A stretch of DNA of 64,000 nucleotides, taken from Antedon mediterranea. Lineage: Eukaryota; Echinodermata; Crinoidea; Comatulida; Antedonidae. A program made the position numbers and the translations under genes. The DNA is taken from the NCBI RefSeq assembly GCF_964355755.1, contig NC_092679.1, forward strand, positions 248,001-312,000. The letters are read 5' to 3'. Under the pieces are notes generated by a model. The model ran no database searches and was not told the DNA's origin. It saw only the letters and a list, made by a program, of their open reading frames with translations. Positions 50,328 through 61,300 of the stretch are shown here, piece by piece; positions within the stretch are counted from its first letter, which is position 1; each line of letters begins with the position of its first letter.

Positions 50328-50570
50328 TTGATATGAATATATTAATTTAATATGAATATGTACTACTTATTCATGAATATATTAATTTAATATGAATATG
50401 TACTACTTATTCATGAATATATTAATTTAATATGAATATGTACTACTCATTCATGAATATATTAATTTAATATGAATATGTACTACTTATTTATGAATAT
50501 ATTAATTTAATATGAATATGTACTACTTATTCATGAATATATTAATTTAATATGACTATGTTCTGCTTAT
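50328..50570. repeat. 40-bp minisatellite in ACTN 3' flank
   Basis: Five to six copies of TATGAATATGTACTACTTAT followed by TCATGAATATATTAATTTAA start about 285 bp after the stop codon, so the array may lie inside the 3'UTR. Confidence 0.92.
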
Positions 50571-52489
50571 TAATTTACATGGATATGAATATGTAGTACA
50601 TGAATGTATTAACTTAATATGAGTATGTATTACATCCACATTAAAGTATACTTTGTATTATGGTAAATGTCATTCAGGCCTTCGTACTCAATATGACATC
50701 ATTGTAATGAATAATAATAATACTACTGTAATATGTTGAATCAATTTATTGCATCAAACATTGGATAATTCAAAATGATTTGGTTGATTTTTTTTAGTAC
50801 ACATGCACTATTATTATTTACGCTGTAAAAGAAAAGCAAAAAAAAGTTTTAATCTTAGTTATCTTTGTATAGAATGTATAGTATACCACCAATTGTGGAA
50901 TTATGATACTCAGCTTATTTTGATTAATTTAATGAGTTAGAATCGATTGAATTTTAAGATGGTGATAATGCACATCCAAATTTAGGTGAATAACAAAATG
51001 TAATTATGCGTTAATATATTCCACGTACAGAATTAAATGAAAATTATTTCTTGTAATATCATACTACTTTTATCATGGTTTTGTGAAAGTATTTTCTAAA
51101 TGCTATTTGCTGTGCGAGGTCCAGAATTAACGTTTGAATTATAGGTACTAACATAATAAAATTAAAAAAACCCGCCCTCATATTGAAAGGCAACTATGTT
51201 AACCCTATGATACACCTCCCATAGGACTAACATCGGAGAAAGAAAATGCCTGAAGATTGCTGGAATCCATCATTTTATATAGCACCAATCTTGTACAATT
51301 AGTAAACATAGTCTTGTCTTATATAAAAATTAAAAATAAGTTTGTATTTAAAACATCAAACCATTTTATGTTAACGTAGACAAATCGCTTGGAGTTTTTT
51401 TTAAATTAGCAATTTAATATCAAAATACATAAACTCTGTACATTTATCTGTGATTTTGTTATCTTAAAATACATTTTTGATATAATATTGCAATTTATAC
51501 CTCACAGTAGTCAGAAGCCTGATTTCAGCAAAAGTTGGATTTTTGTTAACTTTGTGGAATTAACACATAGTATAGGGATCGGGTTTGTTCTAAAGACAAT
51601 GAATAGTTAAATCAAAATAGTCAAATAAAAAGGTTTTGATTGCAAAGTGATTGAGTGTGATTTTTAAAGTTGTCATTGTCTCATCAATAGGCTCCTAAAT
51701 TTCAGTGCTTGGGTTCTAATTGATGGTTTTTATTTGTTTAAAAAACTAAAAATTGTATCTGCCGTTAAAAATTAGGATTCCAATTTAGAAGTCCAGCGCT
51801 TGAAGAAAATATTACACCTATAGATTGCTGGAAATTGCACTCATTATAATCAACACTACAGCAAATACATATATAGGCGTATATATAGGCATATAACACA
51901 TTCTGGGGTTTCCATCAAAAGGTGGGGGAGGGACTATCTCCCTCAACGACGTAAACTTCGTATATAATATTAATTCAGAATTCCATTTTATGTTTCTGAA
52001 GGGTCAGTCTAATTACCGAAAACAACCAAATAAAAAACGAAAACAACCACAAACACTCGCTTGTTGACAGTTTTAAAGATAATAAATTTTTAGTTTAAAT
52101 TTGTTTTTGAATGTACCATTTTATCGTAGTTATTCACATTAACCAAACAATTATTTGTTCCAAATGTAATTTAAAGCAAATTTGGGTTATAATTACGTTT
52201 CTTTTCTGTTTTTATACATGACTAAATATTGTTTTTTTTGTTACAGAAGTTAATAACTTTTGTATTTGTAAAACACAACAAGAATTCATACTTTGATATG
52301 TCATAATTGTGCAATTGAAATTAAAAAATACTGAATCTGTAAAAGATGATCTGCTTATTAAATAATTTAAATAGAAATGATGTCTAAATAATATTACTTT
52401 ATTATACTAAACAGACTCAATTTCTGTCACTTTAGTTTATTTTATTGCTAAGGTCAAGTCTGGGGGGTCACTTCATCAAGCCATTAACT

Positions 52490-52665
52490 ATTATACAAAT
52501 AATGAATGTTTATGAGTGCAATGGTACAAATAATGGCACGAGGTGAATGATGAAAGGTTATATCAACGAGGCAAAGCCGAGTTGATATAACCTTTCATCA
52601 TTCACCAAGTGCCATTATTTGTACCATTACACGAATACAAAACATTCATTATTTGTTTTATATAA
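52490..52665. repeat. Foldback element with long near-perfect hairpin
   Basis: The left arm (about 52494-52568, AAATAATGAATG ... GAAAGGTTATATCAAC) is the inverted copy of the right arm (about 52580-52655, GTTGATATAACCTTTC ... CATTCATTATTTG), with about 12 bp of loop (GAGGCAAAGCCGA). Arms differ at only a few positions, so the stem is about 75 bp. Confidence 0.85.
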
Positions 52666-53341
52666 CATCTAAATAACAAACAAAAATGTTTCAAAAAGTA
52701 CTATTTAACGATCGTTGAATAGTGCGTACTATTGCACGCCATGTGACCCACATTCGTCCAATCAAATGACAGGAATTTATATAGGTGTTATATAATACTG
52801 TATATGGATTGTTTTGATTATCTGATAGCAAATTACAGTATTATATATATCGGTCTAGATTGACAGTCAAATGTCTTTTAAAATCCATTTTCTTGATTTT
52901 TGGATATACCAACAGTTAAATAACTGACATATCGATACAGCAACAAATATTGATTGAAGAAAACTGTTTTAATTTACAAGCTGTGAGTTAGGATTATATC
53001 ATTTTCTTCACTTTGATCAGCTAGGCCTTTCGCGCCTTTTTATACGTTTGTTGCTAACGCCGGTAACCAGGGACGCCAAGCATTGTGCTTACCACCATAC
53101 GGTACGTTACGTTTAGTCTTTTGACTAGGCCTATGTTCACTCTCCTCATCTAAATCATTGGCTGTTTGGATATTTTTTTTACAAAACAAACTAGTGCGGA
53201 TTATCACAACAATAATATTTACAGTTACTGTTGGTCGTACTGTAATTTTGTTTTTTGTATCGTGACAACCGATGAAACGCTTGTCTTTGAATGCTTACAT
53301 TTTTAACATAAAACAACGTATTTCCTACTTTGCTCATCATC

Positions 53342-56300
53342 ATGCAGTATAAAGTACAATTTAGAACATTATTCATCCATTTACTATGTATCATAGTAAG
53401 AATATGCACCCTAAGTCAACCGACTTTAGACTTCACTGAAGTCGGACCTGACATCGCAAGCAACTGGTCAGCACCTACCCACATTAAGCAGGATAACTTG
53501 GATTTGAGATCACCACTCTGGCAAATGTACGGTGCAAGCTCTTCGAGATATCCTGTAAAACGTATATTAAGAAAACATCACCACTTAACGTTAAGTTACT
53601 TGATCATTATTGCTGGGGATGTCTCCCTAAATCCTGGACCTCAACAAAAGTCATATTGTGACGTATGCAGTAGAGGATTTAACAAGCGAAGTAAAATCAT
53701 CAGATGCAATGCATGCGACATTAAAACAATACATACAAAGTGCGCCGGTAAGTCATCCTCTTATATTTGCGATATATGCTCCTTGAACTCGCTCCCATGG
53801 TATGATGCAGACTTTCATGAAAATCAGAACCAAGATGTATCGGACGCTAATCAGATTGATCCCCTAGACGATGACATGGACGACATCGCAAAAACAATTA
53901 ACAAACAAGGAATGCATTTTCTTCAACTTAATGTACGATCGCTGATTCCCAAAATATCTGAAATAAGGGAAATCGCATTAAAATCAAAGGCAGCAGTTAT
54001 ATCCATCACCGAGTCTTGGCTAGATGAGACTGTTCCTGATAATGAAGTAAACATAGATAGATATACCTTAGTTCGCAATGATAGATCTTCTCGTAGAGGA
54101 GGTGGAGTATGTATGTATGTGCGTACGGACAAAGCGTTTACCAAGAGAGAAGATTTAATGGACAATAATGTTGAATCAGTATGGATTGAACTCAACCTCC
54201 CGGATACAAAACCAATCGTTGTTGGAACCTATTACCGTCCTCCTGAACAGAATGTCAACAATTTTCTAAACTTTTTCGAAGACACTGTAAATAAAATTAA
54301 CAACCTTGAAACCATCATAAATGGTGATTTTAACATAAATACTAACAGAGATTGTACTCAATCTACGAATTATAAAAATGTTCTCGAATTACTAGGATTC
54401 TCTAACTTGATAAGTGAAGACACTCGTTTTGACAGGAATTCATCCTCATGTTTAGACCATATCCTATGTAATTCTCAAGACAAAATTTCTAATTCCGGTG
54501 TTATAAACACAGGCCTAAGTGATCATATGCTGATATTTTGCACACGCAAATCTTGTAAAGCAAAATACTCATCGCATAAGACCATTTACTCAAGATCATT
54601 TAAACGGTACAACAAAGAGGAATTCCTGTCAAAACTGTCCGAAATAGATTGGACAAACGTTACATCTAAAGTTAATGTTAACGACGCATGGTCGTCATTT
54701 AAGGAAGCTCTTAGCTCCGTCATAAATTGTGTGGCACCCCTTAGAAAGATGAGGGTGAAACAAAGGTCAGATCCATGGTTTAACACAGATATTCTAAATG
54801 ATATACGAACTCGTGATCAATATTTTAATAAATTTAAAAAGAGTAAAATCAAAGAAGATCATGATATGTATTGTAAATTAAGAAACAAGGTCAAGCGCAA
54901 TGTTAAAAAAGCTAAATCAACGTATTTTCGAAATAAAATAATTGAAAATAAAAACAATCCTAAGAAATTATGGCAACATCTTAAGAAATTAGGATATAGT
55001 GAAAAGACGTCTGAACAAGCTAAAGTTGTTTTGGAAATAAATGAATCAAAAATTCACAATCCACAAGAGGTTGCTACACATTTTAATAATCATTTTACCA
55101 ATGTAGCAAGATATCTTGTTGATAAACTTCCACCCATGAGTAACATGTTTAACTATGGTTCCAAAATTGTAAAAGACTTTTATTCTTCAAAAGTTACAAC
55201 TCTTTTTAGCCTTAAACCTGTGTCAGAAGAATTCATTCTTAAACAACTTGAAAGTCTTGACCCTACGAAAAGTACAGGTCTCGATGGGCTACCAGCTAAA
55301 TTCCTTAAAGATGGCGCCGGTGTACTGGCTTCCCCTTTAACGTATTTTATCAATTTGTCAATTAATACAGGAGTTGTTCCGAGTGATTTTAAAATAGCTA
55401 AAGTCATCCCACTGTATAAAAAAAAATGTCGTAAAAATCCAGAAAACTATAGACCCATCAGCGTCTTAAGTGTTGTCTCAAAAATTCTCGAAAGGTCGGT
55501 TCATGTTCAGTTAGAACAGTACCTTGTGGAAAATGATCTTATTTATCAATATCAGTCAGGTTTTCGGCAATTTCATTCTACCGAAAGTACTTTAATTAAT
55601 CTGTTAGACACAATTAAATTAAATAACTCCAAAGGTACACATACTGGTATGGTACTTATAGATTTATGTAAGGCATTCGACACTGTCGATCATGATATAT
55701 TGTGTGAAAAGCTTTTGTTAATGGGCATCACCTCATTAGACTGGTTTCGTTCATATTTGTCAAACAGAAGCCAAATGGTTAAAATCGAAGACTCCTTATC
55801 CGTTCCCATGGATATTTCATGTGGAGTTCCACAGGGTAGCATACTGGGTCCTTTGCTTTTTTTATGTTTCATAAACGATATGGTTGTAAGTATCGACCCT
55901 GAATGCAAATTGCTGTTATATGCTGATGACAGTGCAATTGTTTTCTGGCACAAAGATCCGACTGTCGTCGCTGATAAACTTAGTAAAGCTCTTGATTCAT
56001 GTAGAGTATGGCTTGTCGATAACAAACTATCTATCAATATCAGTAAAACTGAATCTATCATATTTTGTACCCAAAAACGACTTCAACGTTTACGATCTTT
56101 CAATATTATTTCTCATGGCCTTACTTTAACGGGTTCTAAGTCAGTAAAATATTTAGGTATAGAACTTGATAGTTCTGCCTCTTGTAACAACATCGCCAAA
56201 AGTGTTATAAAAAAGGCGAATAGTAGATTAAGGTATTTATATCGTCAGGCTAGTTGCTTGGACAAAAACACGAAAAAACTGTTATGCTCTGCCTTAATTC

Positions 56301-56773
56301 AATGCTTGTTTGATTACTGTGCTTCGACTTGGTATGAAGGTATTGACAAAGTTTTGAAGCAAAAACTACAGACCACTCAGAACAAATTTGTGCGTTTTAT
56401 TTACGGTTTCGGACCACGATCTCATATTGGTCAGAAGGAGTTATCAGACATTGGCATGCTTAAGGTGGAAAGTAGAGTAAAATTTCTCAGGCTTTGTAAT
56501 GTTCATAAAATTGTCAATAACAATGCAGCTCCATATCTATCTGAACATTTCTCACGGACATCCACAATCCACACACATAACACACGCCAACGTAATGTTA
56601 ATCTGGTTTTACCTCTACTTAAAGGAAATAAACAGTCTCATTCTACTTTTTTCTTCTCTGCTATCAAAGACTGGAACGCTCTTCCATCAAACTTAAAATT
56701 AATTTCCAACTTAACTACCTTCAAATCTCATATTAAAAAACATTTTGAACGCAATATTTTATATTTAGAATAA
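53342..56773 (+). mobile_element. CR1-like LINE, uninterrupted EN-RT ORF with 2A-like motif (1143 aa)
   Basis: One open frame with no stop. The first about 92 residues include a hydrophobic stretch (residues 8-24). DVSLNPGP, a 2A-like motif, follows at 93-100, then a Cys/His PHD-like finger (CDVC ... CNAC ... HTKC ... CDIC, about 106-146). Next is an APE-type endonuclease from about 190 (LQLNVRSL, NGDFNIN, LSDHMLIF), then the reverse transcriptase: TGLDGLPAKF, NYRPISVLS, QSGFRQFHST, DLCKAFDTVDH, GVPQGSILGPLLF and catalytic YADD at about 860. A C-terminal domain with YLGIELD follows. This order fits the CR1/L2 side of the Jockey superfamily. The usual SKAFD is CKAFD here. The lack of stops suggests recent insertion. 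No target-site duplication was resolved. Confidence 0.92.
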
Positions 56774-57061
56774 TTTTGATAACTATAATGGTCTTGATTA
56801 CGTGCAATTTTTCTCATTTCTTGTTTGCTTTCTCTTTTAATTTTTCTGTTTTACTGGTCTTTATTTTAATGTATATTTATATATTTATAGTTTTATTAAT
56901 GTTGTATTTTCTCTTGTTTGTTATGTGCAATTTGGACCCCATTGGAAATGGGCTGGTTTTTCCGGCCTAATGGGTGTTCCTGATGCTCGTTATTTTGTCT
57001 TTTGTCTGTTTGTTATTTTAATGTTGAGCATCAAATAAATTCAATCAAATTCAATCAATCG
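56774..57061 (+). mobile_element. LINE 3'UTR and tail
   Basis: T-rich 3'UTR ending in GAGCATCAAATAAATTCAAT with a short ATTCAATCAA microsatellite-like tail, as in CR1/L2-type elements that end in simple repeats and not poly(A). Confidence 0.7.
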
Positions 57062-57093
57062 ATACCAGAAATAATATTTTGATTATTTGACAG

Positions 57094-58312
57094 TTACTAT
57101 AGCAAAATTGACATGCGCCTCTGCGCATTTTTATTATACTATAGTAACCATTTATGTCAAAAAATAAAAGGGTCGAAAATCGGCCATTTTTCGCAAATTT
57201 CCCTGTACTATTGTACAGGGATTTTTTCCAAAATTGCCCAAAATATCAAGTTCTTAAAATTCAATTATTATGCTATAAAATTTCTCTATATGATCATATA
57301 TTGCTTTATCATCACCTAGTAGTACCATAGACACCAGTTTTATCGAAAAATAAAAGGGTCGAAAAAAGGCCAAAATATCAAGTTTTTAAAATTCAATTAT
57401 TATGCTATAAAATTGCTCTATATGATCATATATTGCTTTATCATCACCTTATAGTACCATAGACACCAGTTTTATCAAAAAATAAAAGGGTCGAAAAATG
57501 GCCATTTTTAGAAAAAATCCCTGTACAGTACTATAGTACAGGAATTTTTTCCAAAAATGGCCAAAATATAAAGTTTTTAAAATTCAATTATTATGCCATA
57601 AAATTGCTCTATATGATCATATATTGCTTTATCATCACCTTATAGTACCATAGACACCAGTTTTATTGAAAAATTTGTATTATACTATAGTAACCATTTA
57701 TGTCAAAACTGGTTACTATAGCACAATTTACATGCGCAGAACCCATTATTCGCCTCTGCGCATGTTTATTATACTATAGTAACCATTTATGTCAAAAAAT
57801 AAAAGGGTCGAAAATCGGCCATTTTTCGCAAATTTCCCTGTACTATTGTACAGGGATTTTTTCCAAAATTGCCCAAAATATCAAGTTCTTAAAATTCAAT
57901 TATTATGCTATAAAATTTCTCTATATGATCATATATTGCTTTATCATCACCTTGTAGTACCATAGACACCAGTTTTATCGAAAAATAAAAGGGTCGAAAA
58001 AAGGCCAAAATATCAAGTTTTTAAAATTCAATTATTATGCTATAAAATTGCTCTATATGATCATATATTGCTTTATCATCACCTTATAGTACCATAGACA
58101 CCAGTTTTATCAAAAAATAAAAGGGTCGAAAAATGGCCATTTTTAGAAAAAATCCCTGTACAGTACTATAGTACAGGAATTTTTTCCAAAAATGGCCAAA
58201 ATATAAAGTTTTTAAAATTCAATTATTATGCCATAAAATTGCTCTATATGATCATATATTGCTTTATCATCACCTTATAGTACCATAGACACCAGTTTTA
58301 TTGTAAAATTTT
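57094..58312. repeat. Nested tandem repeat: two about 635-bp units, each of three subunits
   Basis: The block starting GCGCCTCTGCGCAT at 57114 recurs at about 57749. Inside each unit, a roughly 130-180 bp subunit (AATAAAAGGGTCGAAAA ... CTCTATATGATCATATATTG ... ACCATAGACACCAG) repeats three times. Some subunits carry palindromes such as CCCTGTACTATTGTACAGGG and CTGTACAGTACTATAGTACAG. The two long units are almost identical. Short open frames inside are duplicated copies without coding signs. Confidence 0.88.
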
Positions 58313-58334
58313 TTTTTTTTTTTGAAAAAATCCT

Positions 58335-61300
58335 TGTACTATGACTTAGGCAGAAACACAAAAAATATAGTATATTGATATAAACAGTGAGTTAGGCAGA
58401 AATACAAAAAAAAAATTATGACAGACACTTTTGTTATGAGGCTGTCAATATCATCTATATACAAAAAATGCTACCTTTAAGTAACAAAATTTAATAGCAT
58501 CAGCTCTTCGGATTAAAATTAACACTGATGATTTTAGAAAAGGAAAGTAGCAATAAAAGAGAAAGAATTTGTAACAAATGGGTTAAAAAATATACTATAA
58601 AAATGTATTTCTTATTTTATTTTAAAAAACATGAGTCTCCTCTCCTTAATTGCCTAAGTCACACAGCTGACTTAGGCAGAAACACAAAAAACGATCTGAG
58701 CATGTGCAAATGTATATAAAAGTACTCGGATAATGTACAGATGGCAGTATAATGATATAAGCATTGAGTTAGGCAGATCATAAGTCAGCTCTCCTTAATT
58801 GCCTAAGTCACACAGCTGACTTAGGCAGCAACACGAAAAATATAGTATATTGATATAAGCAGTGAGTTAGGCAGATAGTAAGTCAGCTCTGTTAATTGCC
58901 TAAGTCACACAGCTGACTTAGGCAGAAAACACGAAAAATATAGTATATTGATATAAGCAGTGAGTTAGGCAGAAAAACAAAAAAAATATTATGACTGAGA
59001 CACTTTTGTTATGAGGCTGTCAATATCTATATACAAAAAATGCTACCTTTAAGTAACAAAATGTAATATAGCATCAACTCTTCAGATTAAAATTAACACT
59101 GATGATTTTAGAAAAAGAAAGTAGCAATAAGAGAAAGAATTTGTAACAAATGGGGTAAAAAATATTATATAAAAATGTATTTCTTATTTTATTTAAAAAA
59201 TCATGAGTCTCCTCTCCTTAATTGCCTAAGTCACACAGCTGACTTAGGCAGAAACACAAAAAACGATCTGAGCATGTGCAAATGTATATAAAAGCACTCG
59301 GATAATGTACAGAGGGCAGTATAATGATATAAGCAGTGAGTTAGGCAGATCATAAGTCAGCTCTCCTTAATTGCCTAAGTCACACAGCTGAATTAGGCAG
59401 ACACACACAAAATATAGTATATTGATATAAGCAGTGAGGTAGGCAGAAAAAAAAAATTATGACTTAGACACTTTTGTTATGAGGCTGTCGATATCATCTA
59501 TATACAAAAAATGCTACCTTTAAGTAACAAAATGTAATAGCATCAACTCTTCAGATTAAAATTAACACTGATGATTTTAGAAAAAGAAAGTAGCAATAAA
59601 AGAGAAAGAATTTGTAATAAATGGGTTAAAAAATATTATATAAAAATGTATTTCTTATTTTATTTAAAAAATCATGAGTCTCCACTCCTTAATTGCCTAA
59701 GTCACACAGCTGACTTAGGCAGAAACACAAAAAACGATCTGAGCGTGTGCAAATGTATATAAAAGCACTCAGATAATGTACAGAGGGCAGTATAATGATA
59801 TAAGCAGTGAGTTAGGCAGATCATAAATCAGCTCTCCTTAATTGCCTAAGTCACACAGCTGAGTTAGGCAGAAACACGAAAAATATAGTATATTGATATA
59901 AGCAGTGAGTTAGGCAGATCATAAGTCAGCTCTCTTTAATTGCCTAAGTCACACAGCTGACTTAGGCAGAAAAAACGAAAAATATAGTATATTGATATAA
60001 GCAGTGAGTTAGGCAGATCATAAGTCAGCTTTCCTTAATTGCCTAAGTCACACAGCTGAATTAGGCAGACACACAAAAAATATAGTATATTGATATTAGC
60101 AGTGAGTTAGGCAGAAAACAAAAAAAAATTATGACTTAGACACTTTTGTTATGAGGCTGTCGATATCATCTATACAAAAAATGCTACCTTTAAGTAACAA
60201 AATGTAATAGCATCAACTCTTCAGATTAAAATTAACACTGACGATTTTAGAAAAAGAAAGTAGCAATAAAAGAGAAAGAATTTGTAACAAATGGGTTAAA
60301 AAATATTATATAAAAATGTATTTCTTATTTTATTTAAAAAATCATGAATCTCCTCTCCTTAATTGCCTAAGTCACACAGCTGACTTAGGCAGAAACACAA
60401 AAAACGATCTGTGTGTGTGCAAAAATGTATATAAAAGCACTCAGATAATGTACAGAGGGCAGTATAATGATATAAGCAGTGAGTTAGGCAGATCATAAGT
60501 CAGCTCTCCTTAATTGCCTAAGTCACACACCTGACTTAGGCAGAAACACGAAAAATATAGTATATTGATATAAGCAGTGAGTTAGGCAGATCATAAGTCA
60601 GCTCTCCTTAATTGTCTATGTCACACAGCTGACTTAGGCAGAAAACACGAAAAATATAGTATATTGATATCAGCAGTGAGTTAGGCAGATCATAAGTCAG
60701 CTCTCCTTAATTGCCTAAGTCACACAGCTGACTTAGGCAGAAACACAAAAAACGATCTGAGCATGTGCAAATATATATAAAAGTACTCGGATAATGTACA
60801 GATGGCAGTATAATGATATAAGCAGTGAGTTAGGCAGATCATAAGTCAGCTCTCCTTAATTGCCTAAGTCACACAGCTGACTTAGGCAGAAAACACGAAA
60901 AATATAGTATATTGATATAAGCAGTGAGTTAGGCAGATCATAAGTCAGCTCTGTTTAATTGCCTAAGTCACACAGCTGACTTAGGCGGAAAACACGAAAA
61001 ATATAGTATATTGATATAAGCAGTGAGTTAGGCAGAAAAACAAAAAAATATTATGACTGAGACACTTTTGTTATGAGGCTGTCGATATCATCTATATACA
61101 AAAAATGCTACCTTTAAGTAACAAAATGTAATATAGCATCAACTCTTCAGATTAAAATTAACACTGATGATTTTAGAAAAAGAAAGTAGCAATACAAGAG
61201 AAAGAATTTGTAACAAATGGGTTAAAAAATATTATATAAAAATGTATTTCTTATTTTATTTAAAAAATCATCAGTCTCCTCTCCTTAATTGCCTAAGTCA

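Larger units (their letters stand above)
50044..53341. other. Alpha-actinin 3' flank and intergenic DNA up to the LINE
   Basis: AT-rich, presumably holding the ACTN 3'UTR, then a 40-bp minisatellite (50330-50570) and a foldback repeat (52490-52665). The last about 300 bp before the LINE ORF are more GC-rich and may be its 5'UTR. No other coding region is recognised. Confidence 0.45.

Noticed and set aside
57113-57957. Duplicated 68- and 85-codon frames (LCAFLLYYSNHLCQKIKGSK type)
   Set aside because: They are duplicates of the 635-bp tandem unit; similarity reflects the DNA duplication, and no coding signature is seen.
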